Both the position numbers and the translations under genes were made by a program. The notes under the pieces are model-generated. The model saw only the letters and a list, made by a program, of their open reading frames with translations, was not told the origin of the DNA and ran no database searches. From NCBI RefSeq assembly GCF_000698595.1, contig NZ_JFHC01000059.1, forward strand, positions 1 to 53,583: DNA of 53,583 nucleotides. Reading direction: 5' to 3'. Source of the stretch: Caballeronia glathei (GTDB lineage: Bacteria > Pseudomonadota > Gammaproteobacteria > Burkholderiales > Burkholderiaceae). Shown piece after piece: positions 16,349 through 24,551 of the stretch. Numbering within the stretch: position 1 is the first letter of the stretch; the number at the start of each line of letters is the position of its first letter.

Positions 16349-17059
16349 TCAGATGCCGCGCAGGCCGTCGAAGTCGCGAATGCGGATCAGCTTGCCCCTT
16401 GCATCGATGAGGCCGAGCTTCTGAAAGCGCGACAGCGTGCGGCTCACCGTTTCGAGCGTGATGCCGAGGTAGCTGCCCATTTCGTCGCGGGTCAGGCGCA
16501 GCGTGAACTCCGCCGCCGCGTAGCCGCGCCGCGTGAAGCGCGCGGACAGGTCGAGCAGCAGCCGGGCGACGCGCTCGTCCGCGCGCAGCGTGCCGAGCGT
16601 CATCATCTGGCTCGTCTCGCGGACGATTTCGCGGCTCATCATCTGATGCAGCCGCCGCTGGATCGCGCCTGTTTCGCGGCACACGCGCTCGAACAGCGCG
16701 TACGGGATCAGGCACACCGAGCTGTCTTCCAGCGCGATCGCGTCGCAGATGTGCGTGTTTTCGCCGATGCCGTCGAGGCCGAGCGCGTCGCCGCTCAAGT
16801 AGAGGCCCGTGACCTGCTCGCGCCCGCCTTCATGCGACACGACCGTCTTGAGCGAGCCCGAGCGGATTGCGAAGAGCGATTCGAAGACGTCGCCGGCGCG
16901 AAAGAGTGCTTCGCCGCGCAGGATCGGGCGTGTGCTGCAGATCACGCCTTCGAGCTTCGCGGTGTCGTCGGCGGACAGGCCTTCGGGCATGCACAGATGG
17001 CGCATCGCGCACGTCGAGCACTGTGCTGCGTGGCGTCGGGCGAGGGTGGCTTGGGACAT
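16349..17059 (-). CDS. fnr: FNR-type Crp/Fnr-family regulator
   Basis: A 236-residue regulator. Cysteines 14, 17 and 23 (CSTCAMRHLC) plus Cys105 form the expected [4Fe-4S] oxygen-sensing set. A cNMP-like barrel, a dimer helix and the HTH DEMGSYLGITLETVSRTLSRF follow. Glu203, Ser206 and Arg207 (ETVSR) predict recognition of TTGAT-N4-ATCAA. ATG 17059 is preferred because AAAGG lies upstream; a longer in-frame start at 17128 adds unrelated sequence. It is followed by the EgtB-like gene and preceded by a universal stress gene, a common partner of FNR regulation. Confidence 0.94.
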   Translation of the reverse strand: MSQATLARRHAAQCSTCAMRHLCMPEGLSADDTAKLEGVICSTRPILRGEALFRAGDVFESLFAIRSGSLKTVVSHEGGREQVTGLYLSGDALGLDGIGENTHICDAIALEDSSVCLIPYALFERVCRETGAIQRRLHQMMSREIVRETSQMMTLGTLRADERVARLLLDLSARFTRRGYAAAEFTLRLTRDEMGSYLGITLETVSRTLSRFQKLGLIDARGKLIRIRDFDGLRGI

Positions 17060-17075
17060 GGCGCGCCTTTGTTCG

Positions 17076-17089
17076 TTGATAAATGACAA
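17076..17089. promoter_or_regulatory. Partial FNR box
   Basis: TTGATAAATGACAA matches eight of ten defined bases of TTGAT-N4-ATCAA. It lies 17 bp upstream of the FNR start codon, where a bound protein could repress its own gene. A single partial match is weak evidence. Confidence 0.3.
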
Positions 17090-17155
17090 GGCATTGTCCC
17101 ATCGAAGAGGCGCGCTCCCAGGCGACAAAACGCCGCGTGACCTCGTCCCGGCGCC

Positions 17156-17626
17156 TTATCCTGCGGGCTTTTCAGCCGTTCCGGCCGCCGCCGGGATCAG
17201 CAGCACGGGCAGCGTGGCCTGCCGCAGGCAGCGCTCCGCTACGCTGCCGAGAATCAGCCGCTGGAAGCCCTTGCGGCCGTGCGTGCCCATCACGAGCAGG
17301 TCGGCGTTGAAGGCCCTGGCGGCGTCGAGCACGAGGGTGGAGACGTCGTCGACGGACGACGCCTCGCCCACCGCCGCCTCGCCCGCGACGCCGCGCTCTT
17401 TCATCGCCTCGGCGGCTTCCCGCCCGAGCTTCGACCCTTCGTCGACGAGGCGCGTGCGCAGCGCCGACGGGTCGTAGCCCGGCACGTCGAAGTAGAGCGG
17501 CGTGTTCTCGACGACGTAGTACGGCTGCAACACCGCGCCGTGGATCTGCGCGAGATCGAGCGCGGCCTCGAAGGCGCGGTGCGAGGTCTGGCTGCCGTCG
17601 ATGGCGACGAGGATGCGTTTGTACAT
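17156..17626 (-). CDS. Universal stress protein (UspA family)
   Basis: A 156-residue single Usp domain of normal length. It opens MYKRILVAIDGSQTSHRAFE and carries the ATP-binding signature G-x2-G-x9-G-S in GTHGRKGFQRLILGSVAE near residues 120-140. ATP-binding Usp proteins act in the cytoplasm under starvation or oxygen limitation. ATG 17626 is supported by AGGAGG four bases upstream. Position next to an FNR-type gene fits regulation by oxygen, though the closest TTGAT element upstream (17684) has a poor second half. Confidence 0.93.
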   Translation of the reverse strand: MYKRILVAIDGSQTSHRAFEAALDLAQIHGAVLQPYYVVENTPLYFDVPGYDPSALRTRLVDEGSKLGREAAEAMKERGVAGEAAVGEASSVDDVSTLVLDAARAFNADLLVMGTHGRKGFQRLILGSVAERCLRQATLPVLLIPAAAGTAEKPAG

Positions 17627-17848
17627 GCGGCCTCCTTGGCGTGAAAAAAATATCGATTGAGGTGGTGCTGTTGAAAGGATGCGTTGATCCGATGAAAGTT
17701 GCGTTTGCCGCGTGACGATTGTCAATGATTTTGACTGCAAGGGAAGCCGGGCAAAGTTGCCATACAATTCGGGTTGACATGATCTCTGCGCCCGCTTAAA
17801 ACCCGCATCGATCACGAACGGGCCGCCGCCCCGGCCGTTCGGCTTTTC

Positions 17849-19459
17849 ATGTTTCGCCCCCAGTCAATTTTCCGCCTCGCCGTGACCCAGCCCGCCCCCG
17901 CTTTGCCCTTTCGAACCGCCCTCCTAGCGATGCTCGGCATCGGCCTCGTCAACATGCTGGTCGCGCTCGACCAGACGGTCGTCAGCACCGCGCTGCCGTC
18001 GATCGTCGCGGAACTGCACGGCTTCGAGTACTACGCGTGGATCGCGAGCGCCTATCTGCTGGCGTCGGTGGTGACGGTGCCGGTGTTCGGGCGGCTCGGC
18101 GACTACTTCGGCCGCAAGCGCTTCGTGATCGCGGCCGTGGTCACGTTCACGGTCGCCTCGGCCCTTTGCGGACTCGCGCACGACATGCTGTTCCTCGTCT
18201 TCGCGCGGGGGTTGCAGGGCGTGGGCGGCGGGATGATGGTCGGCACGGCGTTCGCGTCGATTCCCGACCTGTTCCCCGACCCGCGCTCGCGCGTGCGCTG
18301 GCAGGTGGTGATGGCAGCGGCGTACGGCATCGGCACGGCGGCCGGGCCGTCGCTCGGCGGCTGGATGAGCGAGCACTGGGGATGGCGCTCGACGTTTCTC
18401 GTCAATCTGCCGGTCGGCGCCGCGGCGTTCTATTTCATCTGGGCGCACCTGCCCGACTTTCACCGGCCGCGCCACGGCGAGGTGCGCATCGACTGGCTCG
18501 GCGCGGTGCTCGTCGCGGCGACGCTCGGCGGGCTGCAGGCGCTGATCGAGGCCGTGCCGCAGGACGGGCTCACGAGCGGCAACCTCGTGCTCGCGGCGTG
18601 CGTGCTCGCGTGCGCCGCGGCGCTTCTCGCCTGCGAAAGGCGCGCGACGCACCCCATGATCCCGCTCGACATCTTCAGGGACCCGCAGCTCGTGACGCTT
18701 TTCACGCTCTCGGTGCTCTCGGGTTTCGTCATGTTCTCGCTGATCTTCTTCGCGCCGCTCCTGCTGCAGGGCGGTTTCGGGCTCTCGCCGCAGCAGGCGG
18801 GCCTGCTCGCGACACCGATCGCCGCATGCATTGCGCTCGGCAGCCTGATCAACACGCGCATCGTGATTCATCTGCCGAAGCCCACGCTGATCCTCTCGAT
18901 CGGCTTCGGGCTGCTGCTGCTCGCGTCGGTGGCGCTCGCGTTCGCGAACGCGTCCACGCCGCATATCTGGATCGAGATTCCGATGGGGGCGGTCGGCATC
19001 GGGCTCGGCTTCATCCTGAACAATCTGAACGTGTTCGGCCAGGAGATCGCGGGGCGCGAGCGCTTCGGCATCACGACGGCGCTCCTGCAATCCACGCGCA
19101 TGGTGGGCGGCATGCTCGGCACGAGCATCGTCGCGACGATCGTCGCGCATCATTACCGCAGCGTGGTCGGGCGCACGATCAGCGTGATCGGCGAGCCGGC
19201 GGCCTCGACGTGGCTGCCGCGCTTCGCGGACCCGCGCATCCTGATCGACGACGGCCTGCGGCTCACGCTGATGCGCGACCTGCGTCCGTCGGGCCTCGAC
19301 GCCCGCGCTCTGATCGACGCCGCGCGCGACGCGCTCGTGCAGTCGATCCACATCGGCGTGATGCTCACGGCCGTTGCCGCGCTCGCGGCGGCGCTCCTCG
19401 TGCGAAGGATTTCCCACATCACGTTCCGGCGCGCGGGAACGGTCGGCGTGGCGAAGTAG
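17849..19459 (+). CDS. MFS multidrug efflux transporter, DHA2 (14-TMS) type
   Basis: A 536-residue inner-membrane transporter with about 14 hydrophobic segments. Key motifs are LVALDQTVVSTALPSI in the first helix (DHA2 motif D1), GRLGDYFGRKR (motif A) and GPSLGGWMSEHWGWRSTFLVNLPVG (motif C). Such EmrB/QacA-like pumps use the proton gradient to expel drugs or metabolites. The start has no clear SD, so it could lie a few codons away. No MFP or TetR partner adjoins it. Confidence 0.93.
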   Translation: MFRPQSIFRLAVTQPAPALPFRTALLAMLGIGLVNMLVALDQTVVSTALPSIVAELHGFEYYAWIASAYLLASVVTVPVFGRLGDYFGRKRFVIAAVVTFTVASALCGLAHDMLFLVFARGLQGVGGGMMVGTAFASIPDLFPDPRSRVRWQVVMAAAYGIGTAAGPSLGGWMSEHWGWRSTFLVNLPVGAAAFYFIWAHLPDFHRPRHGEVRIDWLGAVLVAATLGGLQALIEAVPQDGLTSGNLVLAACVLACAAALLACERRATHPMIPLDIFRDPQLVTLFTLSVLSGFVMFSLIFFAPLLLQGGFGLSPQQAGLLATPIAACIALGSLINTRIVIHLPKPTLILSIGFGLLLLASVALAFANASTPHIWIEIPMGAVGIGLGFILNNLNVFGQEIAGRERFGITTALLQSTRMVGGMLGTSIVATIVAHHYRSVVGRTISVIGEPAASTWLPRFADPRILIDDGLRLTLMRDLRPSGLDARALIDAARDALVQSIHIGVMLTAVAALAAALLVRRISHITFRRAGTVGVAK

Positions 19460-19855
19460 GCGCGCAAGCTGCCTGACGGCTTTCGCCTTACCGGCAAGGT
19501 TGTTTGACAACGTTCTTCGCGCGGTGCTACGTTTGGTCCCTCGCAGGCCGCCCGCGCACCGGCTTTGCTACTACTTCGCCACGACTTTGCTACTGTTCGC
19601 ATTTGGGCGGCAGACGTTTGCGCCCGGGTGATATCGGGGGTATCCGGGAAGGCATCGACGGAACGCTTCGCCCGTGAGCGGGTCATTCGATACAACGGCG
19701 TCTTGCGCGACGCTCCGTCGCCAGCCAACCGGCGGGCGACAGGCGAACGCGGGGCGCATCCCGGGATGCCGCGCCGGATCGGCTGCACGGCCATTCCCAC
19801 CATCGCGTCTCGCGCTCGCTCGCGCGCAGCGGGACGGCGCTTCAAAGGAGTTCAC
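19460..19855. other. 396-bp upstream region of the dioxovalerate dehydrogenase
   Basis: No gene supported. It holds a FadR-type palindrome overlapping a consensus -35 (19499-19511). It also holds a 10-bp direct repeat CTTTGCTACT at 19563-19572 and 19585-19594, exactly 22 bp apart. Confidence 0.55.
19499..19533 (+). promoter_or_regulatory. Promoter with overlapping GntR/FadR-type operator
   Basis: GTTGT-TTG-ACAAC (19499-19511) is a perfect 5-bp-arm palindrome and fits the FadR-subfamily GntR consensus TNGTNNNACNA. TTGACA (19504-19509), a perfect -35, lies inside it. TACGTT (19528-19533) is a modest -10 at 18 bp. GntR repressors of this group often control hexuronate and aldarate pathways, which fits the downstream dehydrogenase. 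No GntR gene is in the window. Confidence 0.5.
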
Positions 19856-21433
19856 ATGAAGATCACCGGAGAAATGCTGATCGGCGCTTCGGCGGTGCGG
19901 GGCACCGGCGCCGCGCTCCGGGCCTTCGACCCGGCCCGCAACACGGAACTCGAGCCGGCATTCGGCGGCGGCGGCGCAGAGGAGGTCGCTCGGGCGTGCG
20001 AACTGGCGGAGGCGGCCTTCGACCCGTACCGCTTCGCGCCGCTCGAAACCCGCGCGCAATTCCTCGAAGCAATCGCCGACAACATCCTCGCGCTCGGCGA
20101 CACGCTGATCGAGCGCGCCCAGGCCGAGTCGGCGCTGCCGAAGGCGCGGCTCGAAGGCGAGCGCGCCCGCACGATCGGTCAGCTGAAGCTGTTCGCGTCG
20201 CTCGTGCGCGAAGGGCGCTGGCTCGCGGCGACGCTCGATTCCGCGCAGCCCGATCGCAAGCCGCTGCCGCGTCCCGACCTGCGGCTCCAGAAGATTCCGG
20301 TCGGCCCCGTCGCCGTGTTCGGCGCGAGCAATTTCCCGCTGGCGTTTTCCGTGGCGGGCGGCGATACGGCTTCCGCGTTCGCGGCGGGGTGTCCGGTCGT
20401 CGTGAAATCGCATCCGGCGCACCTCGGCACCTCAGAGCTCGTCGGACGCGCGATCCAGAAGGCGGTCGCCGAGAGCGGCCTGCCGGAAGGCGTGTTCTCG
20501 CTCGTCGTCGGCGCGGGCAACGCGATCGGGGAGGCGCTCGTCGCGCATCCGGCGATCAGGTCGGTCGGCTTCACCGGCTCGCGGCGCGGCGGGCTCGCGC
20601 TCGTGGGGATCGCGGCGCAGCGGCCCGAGCCGATCCCAGTCTTCGCCGAAATGAGCAGCGTCAATCCGCTGTTCGCGCTGCCCGGCGCGCTCGCCGCGCG
20701 CAGCGACACGCTCGCGGCCGCCTACATCGAGTCGGTGACGCTCGGCGTCGGGCAGTTCTGCACGAACCCGGGCCTCGTGATCGCGCTGGACGGGCCGCAT
20801 CTGGACGAATTCATCGACGCCGCCGCCCACGCGCTCGAAAAAAAGGGTGCACAGACCATGCTGACGGCCGGCATCGCCGCCGCCTACGCGGATGGCGTGA
20901 AGGCGCGCGACGCCGCGGGCGCCGCGCGCCTCGCAACGGGCGCGCAGAACGACGCCGCCTGCTCCGCGCTGCCGGCGCTGTACCAGACGAGCGCCGAGGC
21001 CTTTCTCGCGTCGCCGCAACTGGCCGACGAGATTTTCGGCCCGACCTCGCTGATCGTGGTCTGCGGCGACGAGGACGAGATGCTGAACGTCGCGCGCCAT
21101 CTGGAAGGGCAGTTGACCGCCACGCTGCATCTTGAAAGCGACGACCTGCCGCTCGCCCGGCGCCTCTTGCCGGTTCTCGAGCGCAAGGTCGGCCGGATTC
21201 TGGCGAACGGCTTTCCGACGGGCGTCGAGGTGTCGTACGCGATGGTCCACGGCGGCCCGTATCCGGCCACCTCCGACAGCCGCGCGACCTCGGTGGGCGC
21301 AATGGCGATCGAGCGCTTCCTGCGTCCGGTCTGCTATCAGGACCTGCCGGCGGCCTTGCTGCCACAGGCCCTTTCCGACGACAATCCGCTGAACCTGTGG
21401 CGTCTGCGGGACGGCGAACTCGGCCCGAACTAG
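19856..21433 (+). CDS. 2,5-dioxovalerate (alpha-ketoglutarate semialdehyde) dehydrogenase
   Basis: A 525-residue aldehyde dehydrogenase of the KGSADH type, oxidising 2,5-dioxopentanoate to 2-oxoglutarate. This is the last step of non-phosphorylating pentose, glucarate and galactarate breakdown. Visible motifs are FGASNFPLAFSVAGGDTASAFAAG, FTGSRRGG (cofactor), VFAEMSSVNPLF with the general-base Glu, and GQFCTNPG with the catalytic Cys at about residue 302. ATG 19856 follows AAAGGAG by five bases; the frame is open further upstream without family sequence. The lactonase gene 76 bp downstream points to a shared sugar-acid pathway. Confidence 0.93.
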   Translation: MKITGEMLIGASAVRGTGAALRAFDPARNTELEPAFGGGGAEEVARACELAEAAFDPYRFAPLETRAQFLEAIADNILALGDTLIERAQAESALPKARLEGERARTIGQLKLFASLVREGRWLAATLDSAQPDRKPLPRPDLRLQKIPVGPVAVFGASNFPLAFSVAGGDTASAFAAGCPVVVKSHPAHLGTSELVGRAIQKAVAESGLPEGVFSLVVGAGNAIGEALVAHPAIRSVGFTGSRRGGLALVGIAAQRPEPIPVFAEMSSVNPLFALPGALAARSDTLAAAYIESVTLGVGQFCTNPGLVIALDGPHLDEFIDAAAHALEKKGAQTMLTAGIAAAYADGVKARDAAGAARLATGAQNDAACSALPALYQTSAEAFLASPQLADEIFGPTSLIVVCGDEDEMLNVARHLEGQLTATLHLESDDLPLARRLLPVLERKVGRILANGFPTGVEVSYAMVHGGPYPATSDSRATSVGAMAIERFLRPVCYQDLPAALLPQALSDDNPLNLWRLRDGELGPN

Positions 21434-21461
21434 CGCCAGGGCACCAATACTCGACGCAGGA

Positions 21462-21489
21462 CAAGGCGGGCGCATCGGCGCCCGCCTTG
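21462..21489 (+). repeat. 12-bp perfect hairpin between dehydrogenase and lactonase genes
   Basis: CAAGGCGGGCGC (21462-21473), loop ATCG, and GCGCCCGCCTTG (21478-21489) pair perfectly. Only a short T-run (CTTTC) follows. It sits seven bases before the lactonase SD. It may be a weak terminator or attenuator that lowers lactonase expression relative to the dehydrogenase, or a stabilising 3' structure. Confidence 0.6.
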
Positions 21490-21509
21490 GCTTTCAGGAG
21501 ACGAACAAT

Positions 21510-22448
21510 ATGACTGGTCAGGAGCGCCGCTATCCCGATCCCGCCATCCGCGTGCTCGATCCGCGCTTTAACGCGCTGCGGCTGCCGGCCGCATCGGTGG
21601 AGTGTCTTTATCAGGGCGCGCGCTGGTCGGAGGGCCCCGTTTGGTTCGGCGACGGGCGCTATCTGCTGTGGAGCGACATTCCGAACAACCGCATCCTTCG
21701 ATGGGACGAGGCGACCGGCCAGGTCGGCACCTTCCGCCAGCCGTCGAACAACGCGAACGGCCACACGCGCGACCGCGAAGGCCGCCTCGTCACCTGCGAA
21801 CACCTGACGCGGCGCGTGACGCGCACCGAATACGACGGCTCGATCACCGTGCTCGCCGACCGCTACGACGGCAAGCCGCTGAATTCGCCGAACGACGTGG
21901 TGGTGAAATCCGACGGCTCGATCTGGTTCACCGATCCGACTTTCGGCATCGACGGCTTTTACGAAGGCGAGAAAGAGGCGCCGCAGCTGAAGCCGGGCGT
22001 CTACCGAGTGGACGGACAGAGCGGCGAAGTGACGCTGATGATCGACGACTTCATCGGCCCGAACGGACTGGCGTTCTCGCCGGACGAATCGGTGCTGTAC
22101 GTCGTCGAATCGCGTTCGACGCCGCGCCGCATCTTCGCGTTCGACGTGGCGGACGGCGGCCGCCGGCTCGCGAACCAGCGGGAGCTGATCGATGCGGGAC
22201 CGGGCACACCGGACGGCTTTCGCGTGGACGTGGGGGGCAATCTATGGTGTGGCTGGGGCATGGGCACCGACGAACTGGACGGCGTGCGCATCTTCACGCC
22301 GCAGGGCGAGGCGATCGGCCATATCGCGCTGCCGGAACGCTGCGCGAACGTGTGTTTCGGCGGCCGGCATCGCAACCGCCTTTTCATGGCGGCGAGCCAC
22401 GGGCTCTATTCGCTCTATGTGAACACGCAGGGCGCGAAGGGCGGCTAG
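21510..22448 (+). CDS. SMP-30/gluconolactonase-family lactonase
   Basis: A 312-residue six-bladed propeller enzyme. Metal-site segments are WSEGPVWFGDGRYL (Glu), NSPNDVVVKSDGSIWFTDPTFG (Asn) and FSPDESVLYVVES (Asp). It should hydrolyse a sugar lactone to the aldonic acid. AGGAG lies nine bases before the ATG. It follows the dioxovalerate dehydrogenase in the same direction, so an aldose- or uronate-oxidising route is likely; the dehydratases of that route are not in the window. Its stop overlaps that of the convergent GNAT gene by four bases. Confidence 0.93.
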   Translation: MTGQERRYPDPAIRVLDPRFNALRLPAASVECLYQGARWSEGPVWFGDGRYLLWSDIPNNRILRWDEATGQVGTFRQPSNNANGHTRDREGRLVTCEHLTRRVTRTEYDGSITVLADRYDGKPLNSPNDVVVKSDGSIWFTDPTFGIDGFYEGEKEAPQLKPGVYRVDGQSGEVTLMIDDFIGPNGLAFSPDESVLYVVESRSTPRRIFAFDVADGGRRLANQRELIDAGPGTPDGFRVDVGGNLWCGWGMGTDELDGVRIFTPQGEAIGHIALPERCANVCFGGRHRNRLFMAASHGLYSLYVNTQGAKGG

Positions 22449-22864
22449 GCCATCTTCTCCATCATGCGCTCGGGATGCGCGGGCGGGCTGAAGCCGAATT
22501 TCGCGTAGAGGCCGTGCGCATCCGACGTAACGAGCATCATGCGTCTCAGGTCCTGCAGATCCTCGTGCGACAGCACGCATTCCAGGAGCCACGTGCCGAG
22601 GCCGCGGCCCTGATGCTCAGGCAGGACGAAGACATCGGCGAGATAGGCGAAGGTGGCGCAATCCGTGATCATGCGCGCGTAGCCGATCTGCGCATCGCGC
22701 TCGAAGAGGCCGAAGGCGAGCGAATGGCGCGCCGCGCGCTCGACCTTCTCGCGCGCAACGCCGGGGGACCAGTACGCCACCTCGCTCAGATAGCGGTGGA
22801 TGACGTCGAACTGGAATTCGCCGGTATCGGTGGTGACGCGGTACGGGCCCTTCGTCCATTGCAT
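22445..22864 (-). CDS. GNAT-family N-acetyltransferase
   Basis: A 139-residue acetyl-CoA-dependent acyltransferase. The acetyl-CoA loop is VLPEHQGRGLGTWLLE (motif A, Q/R-x-x-G-x-G). LYAKFGFSPP near the end is the usual GNAT tail. ATG 22864 is chosen because AGGAG lies seven bases upstream; an in-frame ATG at 22879 would overlap that SD. Substrate unknown. It is transcribed toward the lactonase gene, with overlapping stops. Confidence 0.92.
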   Translation of the reverse strand: MQWTKGPYRVTTDTGEFQFDVIHRYLSEVAYWSPGVAREKVERAARHSLAFGLFERDAQIGYARMITDCATFAYLADVFVLPEHQGRGLGTWLLECVLSHEDLQDLRRMMLVTSDAHGLYAKFGFSPPAHPERMMEKMA

Positions 22865-22908
22865 CGCTCGGCTCCTCATCGGTGATCGACCGATGAGGAT
22901 AAGCGAGA

Positions 22909-23508
22909 TCAGTGCACCTTGTACACGCGCCCGGTTTCCGCGCCTTCCACGCTGCGGCTGTAGGCAAGCGCGACGCGCGCGCCCGGCGCCGCCTCGAAGC
23001 CGCGAAAGTACGGGCCGAAGCTTTCGCGCGCCTCTTCCAGCATCGTCGGGCTGACGGCGTTGATGCGCAGTCCGCGCGGCAGCTCGATCGCCGCGCCCCG
23101 CACGAAGCCCTCGATCGCGCCGTTCACCGCCGCCGCGCTCGCGCCCTGGCGGATCACCTCGGCGCCGACGATGCCGCTCGTCAGCGTGAACGAGCCGCCA
23201 TCGTTCAGATAGTCGCGCGCCGCGAGGACGAGATTGACCTGGCCCATCAGCTTGTCGTCGAGTCCCCGGCGGAACTGCGCGGGCGTCATCTGGACGAGTT
23301 CGCCGAAGTGCACGTGGCCCGCCGTGGCGACGATCGCATCGACGCGTCCGATCGAATCGAACAGCCGCCTGATGCTGTCGACATCGGTCAGATCGACGCG
23401 GTGCGCACCGCGCGTCGCGCCGATTTCGAACACTTCGTGACGCGGCTTGAACTCGGCGAAGACGGCCCGGCCGACGGTGCCGGTCGCGCCGATGACAGCG
23501 ATTTTCAT
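22909..23508 (-). CDS. Atypical short-chain dehydrogenase lacking the YxxxK pair
   Basis: A 199-residue Rossmann protein. MKIAVIGATGTVGRAVF carries the nucleotide-binding glycines, and INAVSPTMLEEA is the usual SDR segment after the active site. Where classical SDRs have Tyr-x3-Lys, this protein reads GASAAAVNGAIEGF. Both catalytic residues are therefore absent, although Ser/Thr (LTSG) is kept. A recognisable subfamily shares this feature and may be non-catalytic or use another mechanism. Start is uncertain: ATG 23520 adds four residues. No good SD is seen. Confidence 0.83.
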   Translation of the reverse strand: MKIAVIGATGTVGRAVFAEFKPRHEVFEIGATRGAHRVDLTDVDSIRRLFDSIGRVDAIVATAGHVHFGELVQMTPAQFRRGLDDKLMGQVNLVLAARDYLNDGGSFTLTSGIVGAEVIRQGASAAAVNGAIEGFVRGAAIELPRGLRINAVSPTMLEEARESFGPYFRGFEAAPGARVALAYSRSVEGAETGRVYKVH

Positions 23509-23643
23509 GATCTGGCTCATCGAGAAAGGGAGATGGCCGTCATTGTGCGCTTGAGACCCAACGGGAGAAAGGCGCGTTTGCTTGGTGCTTTGCAAAGGCA
23601 TGGTTTGGAATCGGGGTGTCGGGCGCGATGTGCGCCGCACGCC

Positions 23644-24114
23644 TCACGCCCGTTGGCCCTCGTTCGCAAGCGAACGCTCCGGGAGGGGTGAGAGCAGGAA
23701 GATCGACGCCGACAGCCTGCACACGAGCGCCACGCCCGATACGACGGCGGCGGCCGGAAACACCTGCCACTGGAGCGCGAGCGTCGGCGCCACGAGCGCC
23801 ACCGACGCGAAACCGAGCGCGACCGTCAGCCAGCGCGCCCATTGCAGCCGCGACGCGACGCACAGATACAGCAAGCCGACCAGCACGCGCGACACCACGG
23901 CTGCCGCGAGCGGATGGCTGCCCGCGTCGCCGGGAAGGCCCATCATCACGACGAGGCCGAACTCCACCCACGAAAGCGCGTAGGCGATGGCCAGGCTCGC
24001 CAGCGCCGCGCCGAAGCGTTCTCCGTGGACAAGGCGGGCGAGCCTCGGCGATACGCTGGTCCGCGCATCGGTGCGCTTCGCGGCTTCATGTGCAAACACG
24101 TTCACTGTGGTCAT
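23644..24114 (-). CDS. Four-helix inner-membrane protein
   Basis: A 156-residue protein with a soluble N-terminal 30 residues and four hydrophobic segments. They lie approximately at 40-60, 68-85, 96-113 and 118-138. The last helix is followed by a short basic tail. No family motif is recognised. ATG 24114 has a GGAG SD six bases upstream. It may share a transcript with nothing else, since the next leftward gene is 136 bp away. Confidence 0.75.
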   Translation of the reverse strand: MTTVNVFAHEAAKRTDARTSVSPRLARLVHGERFGAALASLAIAYALSWVEFGLVVMMGLPGDAGSHPLAAAVVSRVLVGLLYLCVASRLQWARWLTVALGFASVALVAPTLALQWQVFPAAAVVSGVALVCRLSASIFLLSPLPERSLANEGQRA

Positions 24115-24322
24115 GAGTGGCTCCGTGCGGCTGATAACGGGTTGGGGTGCCATTGATGGTCGAAGGGGCCGTGGCTGTCAGCACGGCGCGTGCCAGTCCC
24201 GCCCACGGACGCGCGGGAACGCGGGTTGCTCACATGACAGGCCGGCACGGAGCGCGCGAGTCGACAATGCACGAAAGGCGCGATATGCGCCTTTGCAACT
24301 ACTCACCGGGAGGAGCCAATCG

Positions 24323-24481
24323 ATGGGCAACGCGAAAGAGCAGAATCCGCATTCGGAACGCGACGAGAAGGATGTCGACAAGGCGGTCGAGGATACGTTT
24401 CCCGCCAGCGATCCGCCCGCCACCGGAGGCGTGACGCGTATCGAATCCGAAGACGACAAGAACAGGGAAAAAGGAAAGTGA
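24323..24481 (+). CDS. Small acidic hydrophilic protein
   Basis: A 52-residue, highly charged protein. Its central block VDKAVEDTFPASDPPATGG is a short motif recurrent in small proteobacterial stress-type proteins. It has no signal peptide, membrane segment or Cys. A GGAGGAG-type SD lies seven bases before the ATG, and a strong intrinsic terminator follows 22 bp after the stop, so this is a well-defined monocistronic unit. Function unknown. Confidence 0.8.
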   Translation: MGNAKEQNPHSERDEKDVDKAVEDTFPASDPPATGGVTRIESEDDKNREKGK

Positions 24482-24502
24482 CGCAACGAAAAGGAGCAGC
24501 CA

Positions 24503-24540
24503 AGGGCCGCAAAAATTGCGGCCCTCTGTTTATTTTATTT
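24503..24540 (+). terminator. Intrinsic terminator
   Basis: AGGGCCGCAA (24503-24512) pairs perfectly with TTGCGGCCCT (24516-24525) around an AAA loop. A T-rich tail (CTGTTTATTTTATTT) follows. It ends the 52-residue protein's transcript before the convergent gene. Confidence 0.9.
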
Positions 24541-24551
24541 GCGAGGCCGGA

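Noticed and set aside
17684..17697. TTGAT near the universal stress gene as an FNR box
   Set aside because: The second half (TGAAA) matches only two of five positions of ATCAA.
17924..19510. Long minus-strand frame of about 528 codons opposite the MFS gene
   Set aside because: Its Arg/Glu/His-rich translation has no domain and mirrors the high-GC codon pattern of the real plus-strand transporter.
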